This document shows, piece after piece, positions 63,036 to 64,000 of a DNA stretch of 64,000 nt. Under the pieces are notes generated by a model. It was given only the letters and a program-made list of their open reading frames with translations. It searched no databases and was not told where the DNA came from. Origin of the DNA: an uncultured Lachnospiraceae bacterium (GTDB lineage Bacteria > Bacillota > Clostridia > Lachnospirales > Lachnospiraceae); the NCBI GenBank assembly GCA_910577735.1, contig CAJTOO010000017.1:22899-86898 (forward strand), given 5' to 3'. How positions within the stretch are numbered: the first letter of the stretch is position 1; every line of letters starts with the position of its first letter. The position numbers and the translations under genes are program-made.

Positions 63036-63564
63036 ATCCTATCGCCTCCAATTTTTCCTTTAATTGCTTCTTTGCTTTCCGCATCCGGCTTTTGATGGTT
63101 CCTTCTGGCAGCCCAAGGATCTTAGACACCTCACTGATCTGCATATCCGCTGAATAATACAAATAGATTGGTATTCTGTACTTCTCGGGCAAAGATGCAA
63201 CGAATCCCTGAATCATGTCTACCTCATTTTGCTGCAATACAATATGTTCCGGCGAAACTTCATTGTCATGGTCGTAGACTTCATATCCCTCGTCAGCCAT
63301 CTCATCCATACTGTCAATCGGAACCAACCTCATCCTGTTTGCATATTTTTTCTTTTTATTTTTCCAAAGATAAATTGAAGTGGATAAAGCGTAACTCTTT
63401 GTATTCTGTGTGGAGTCCAGTCTTTTCTTTTTCTCCAGCAGTTTGAGCATCGTGTCCTGATACAGTTCGTCCCCATCTTCCGCATCCCCGGCTGTCATCC
63501 GGCAAAACCGCAGAATATCTTTTCCAAACTTCAGGACAAACCGCTCGAATTCATCATTATTCAT
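63025..63564 (-). CDS. Sigma-70 family (ECF-type) RNA polymerase sigma factor
   Basis: Region 2 (NDEFERFVLKFGKDILRFCR, then DELYQDTMLKLLEKK) and region 4 (LPEKYRIPIYLYYSADMQIS, then EGTIKSRMRKAKKQL) are clear. I use the ATG at 63564, 9 nt after AGGAGG; ATGs at 63573 and 63618 are less well placed. It is coupled to the DUF4179 gene. Confidence 0.92.
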   Translation of the reverse strand: MNNDEFERFVLKFGKDILRFCRMTAGDAEDGDELYQDTMLKLLEKKKRLDSTQNTKSYALSTSIYLWKNKKKKYANRMRLVPIDSMDEMADEGYEVYDHDNEVSPEHIVLQQNEVDMIQGFVASLPEKYRIPIYLYYSADMQISEVSKILGLPEGTIKSRMRKAKKQLKEKLEAIGYDR

Positions 63565-63618
63565 AGCAGCCATCCTCCTTCTTCTTTCAAGTCGACTTGC
63601 AAAGATTTGCCCTTGCAT

Positions 63619-63953
63619 GAATATATTGTCTTGACGTCAGAAAAAGTTTTGCCTTAGTCAAAAATTTCCGATCATTCTATTTTTTATCCTCAAACTTGCT
63701 TCAACGTGCATAATCCATAATTATCATTTATCCATGGCTTTGATTATAACATTCTCACCCTGTATTTTCTATTATCCGTTTCTGCCCTTTCAAATCATTC
63801 TGCTTTTCATACAGATTATTTCTGGGCAAAACTGTGCAAAACCGGATATGAAAAGTGGAGATACAGGCTGTCCTATGGTATAATAAACTTTCCTGGACAA
63901 ACTAAAAGACTCCCCAAACATTGAATATCTGGGAAACTATGGGAGGACAAATC
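63619..63953. promoter_or_regulatory. Divergent intergenic region before the last gene
   Basis: This AT-rich stretch has no gene. On the plus strand an extended -10 box, TGGTATAAT (63876-63884), precedes the last gene. I could not find a convincing promoter for the sigma gene on the minus strand. Confidence 0.45.
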
Positions 63954-64000
63954 ATGAAACGAGAATTAGGAATCGCAAGATGCGGACTTGCTTGTTGCCT
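63954..64000 (+). CDS. Possible DUF3795 protein (N-terminal fragment)
   Basis: Only MKRELGIARCGLACC is visible before the window ends. A GGGAGG site lies 8 nt upstream of the ATG. An early R-C-G-L-A-C-C stretch is typical of DUF3795, small Cys-rich proteins of unknown function, but too little is present to be sure. Confidence 0.55.
   Translation, partial: MKRELGIARCGLACC

Overview
The window looks like a piece of chromosome from a low-to-mid GC, Gram-positive gut anaerobe of the Lachnospiraceae type. This is inferred from Firmicute-style AGGAGG ribosome sites, many lipoproteins with an L-x-x-C lipobox, YesM/YesN-type two-component control of sugar importers, a glycyl radical enzyme with its activase, and several glycoside hydrolases. 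No rRNA, tRNA, CRISPR array, prophage or complete transposon was seen.

Layout. 1-6.7 kb: the end of an amino-acid ABC importer operon, a hybrid histidine kinase, a hemerythrin fused to a CheX-like domain, a diguanylate cyclase and a YjbR-type protein. 6.8-10.9 kb: a repeat-bearing surface protein behind a switch-like structured leader, a short (probably truncated) lipoprotein, a GNAT and a DUF1848 protein. 11.1-16.7 kb: an exosortase-family protease with a VIT/vWA surface protein carrying a PEP-CTERM-like tail, divergent from a propeller/solute-binding lipoprotein; the space between holds eight direct repeats in an exact 11-bp period. 16.9-20.2 kb: a DegV protein and a two-gene unit of a RelA/SpoT nucleotidyltransferase and a DGQHR-domain protein, the best candidate here for an undescribed defence or toxin-antitoxin-like system.

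20.3-35.2 kb: an alpha-mannoside locus (solute-binding protein, two permeases, DUF1861 protein, two GH38 enzymes, SDR), with a divergent YesM/YesN pair as probable regulator. 35.2-39.4 kb: an AraC regulator divergent from an uncharacterised glycyl radical enzyme and its activase. 39.5-50.2 kb: a ribose-type ABC importer, GH127 and GH31 operon, divergent from a DeoR-family regulator and an orphan, degenerate RbsA-like ATPase; the intergenic region has operator-like repeats, a very T-rich tract and a multi-branched inverted-repeat element.

50.2-64 kb: small accessory and stress genes (FG-GAP-like lipoprotein, two XRE regulators, MerR plus tautomerase, peroxiredoxin, a decayed ORF, SRPBCC protein, EFR1 ferredoxin/flavodoxin, GNAT, UDG-like protein), then two ECF sigma/anti-sigma pairs and an OmpR-type two-component system with a secreted protein gene. 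The window ends at the first codons of a possible DUF3795 gene.
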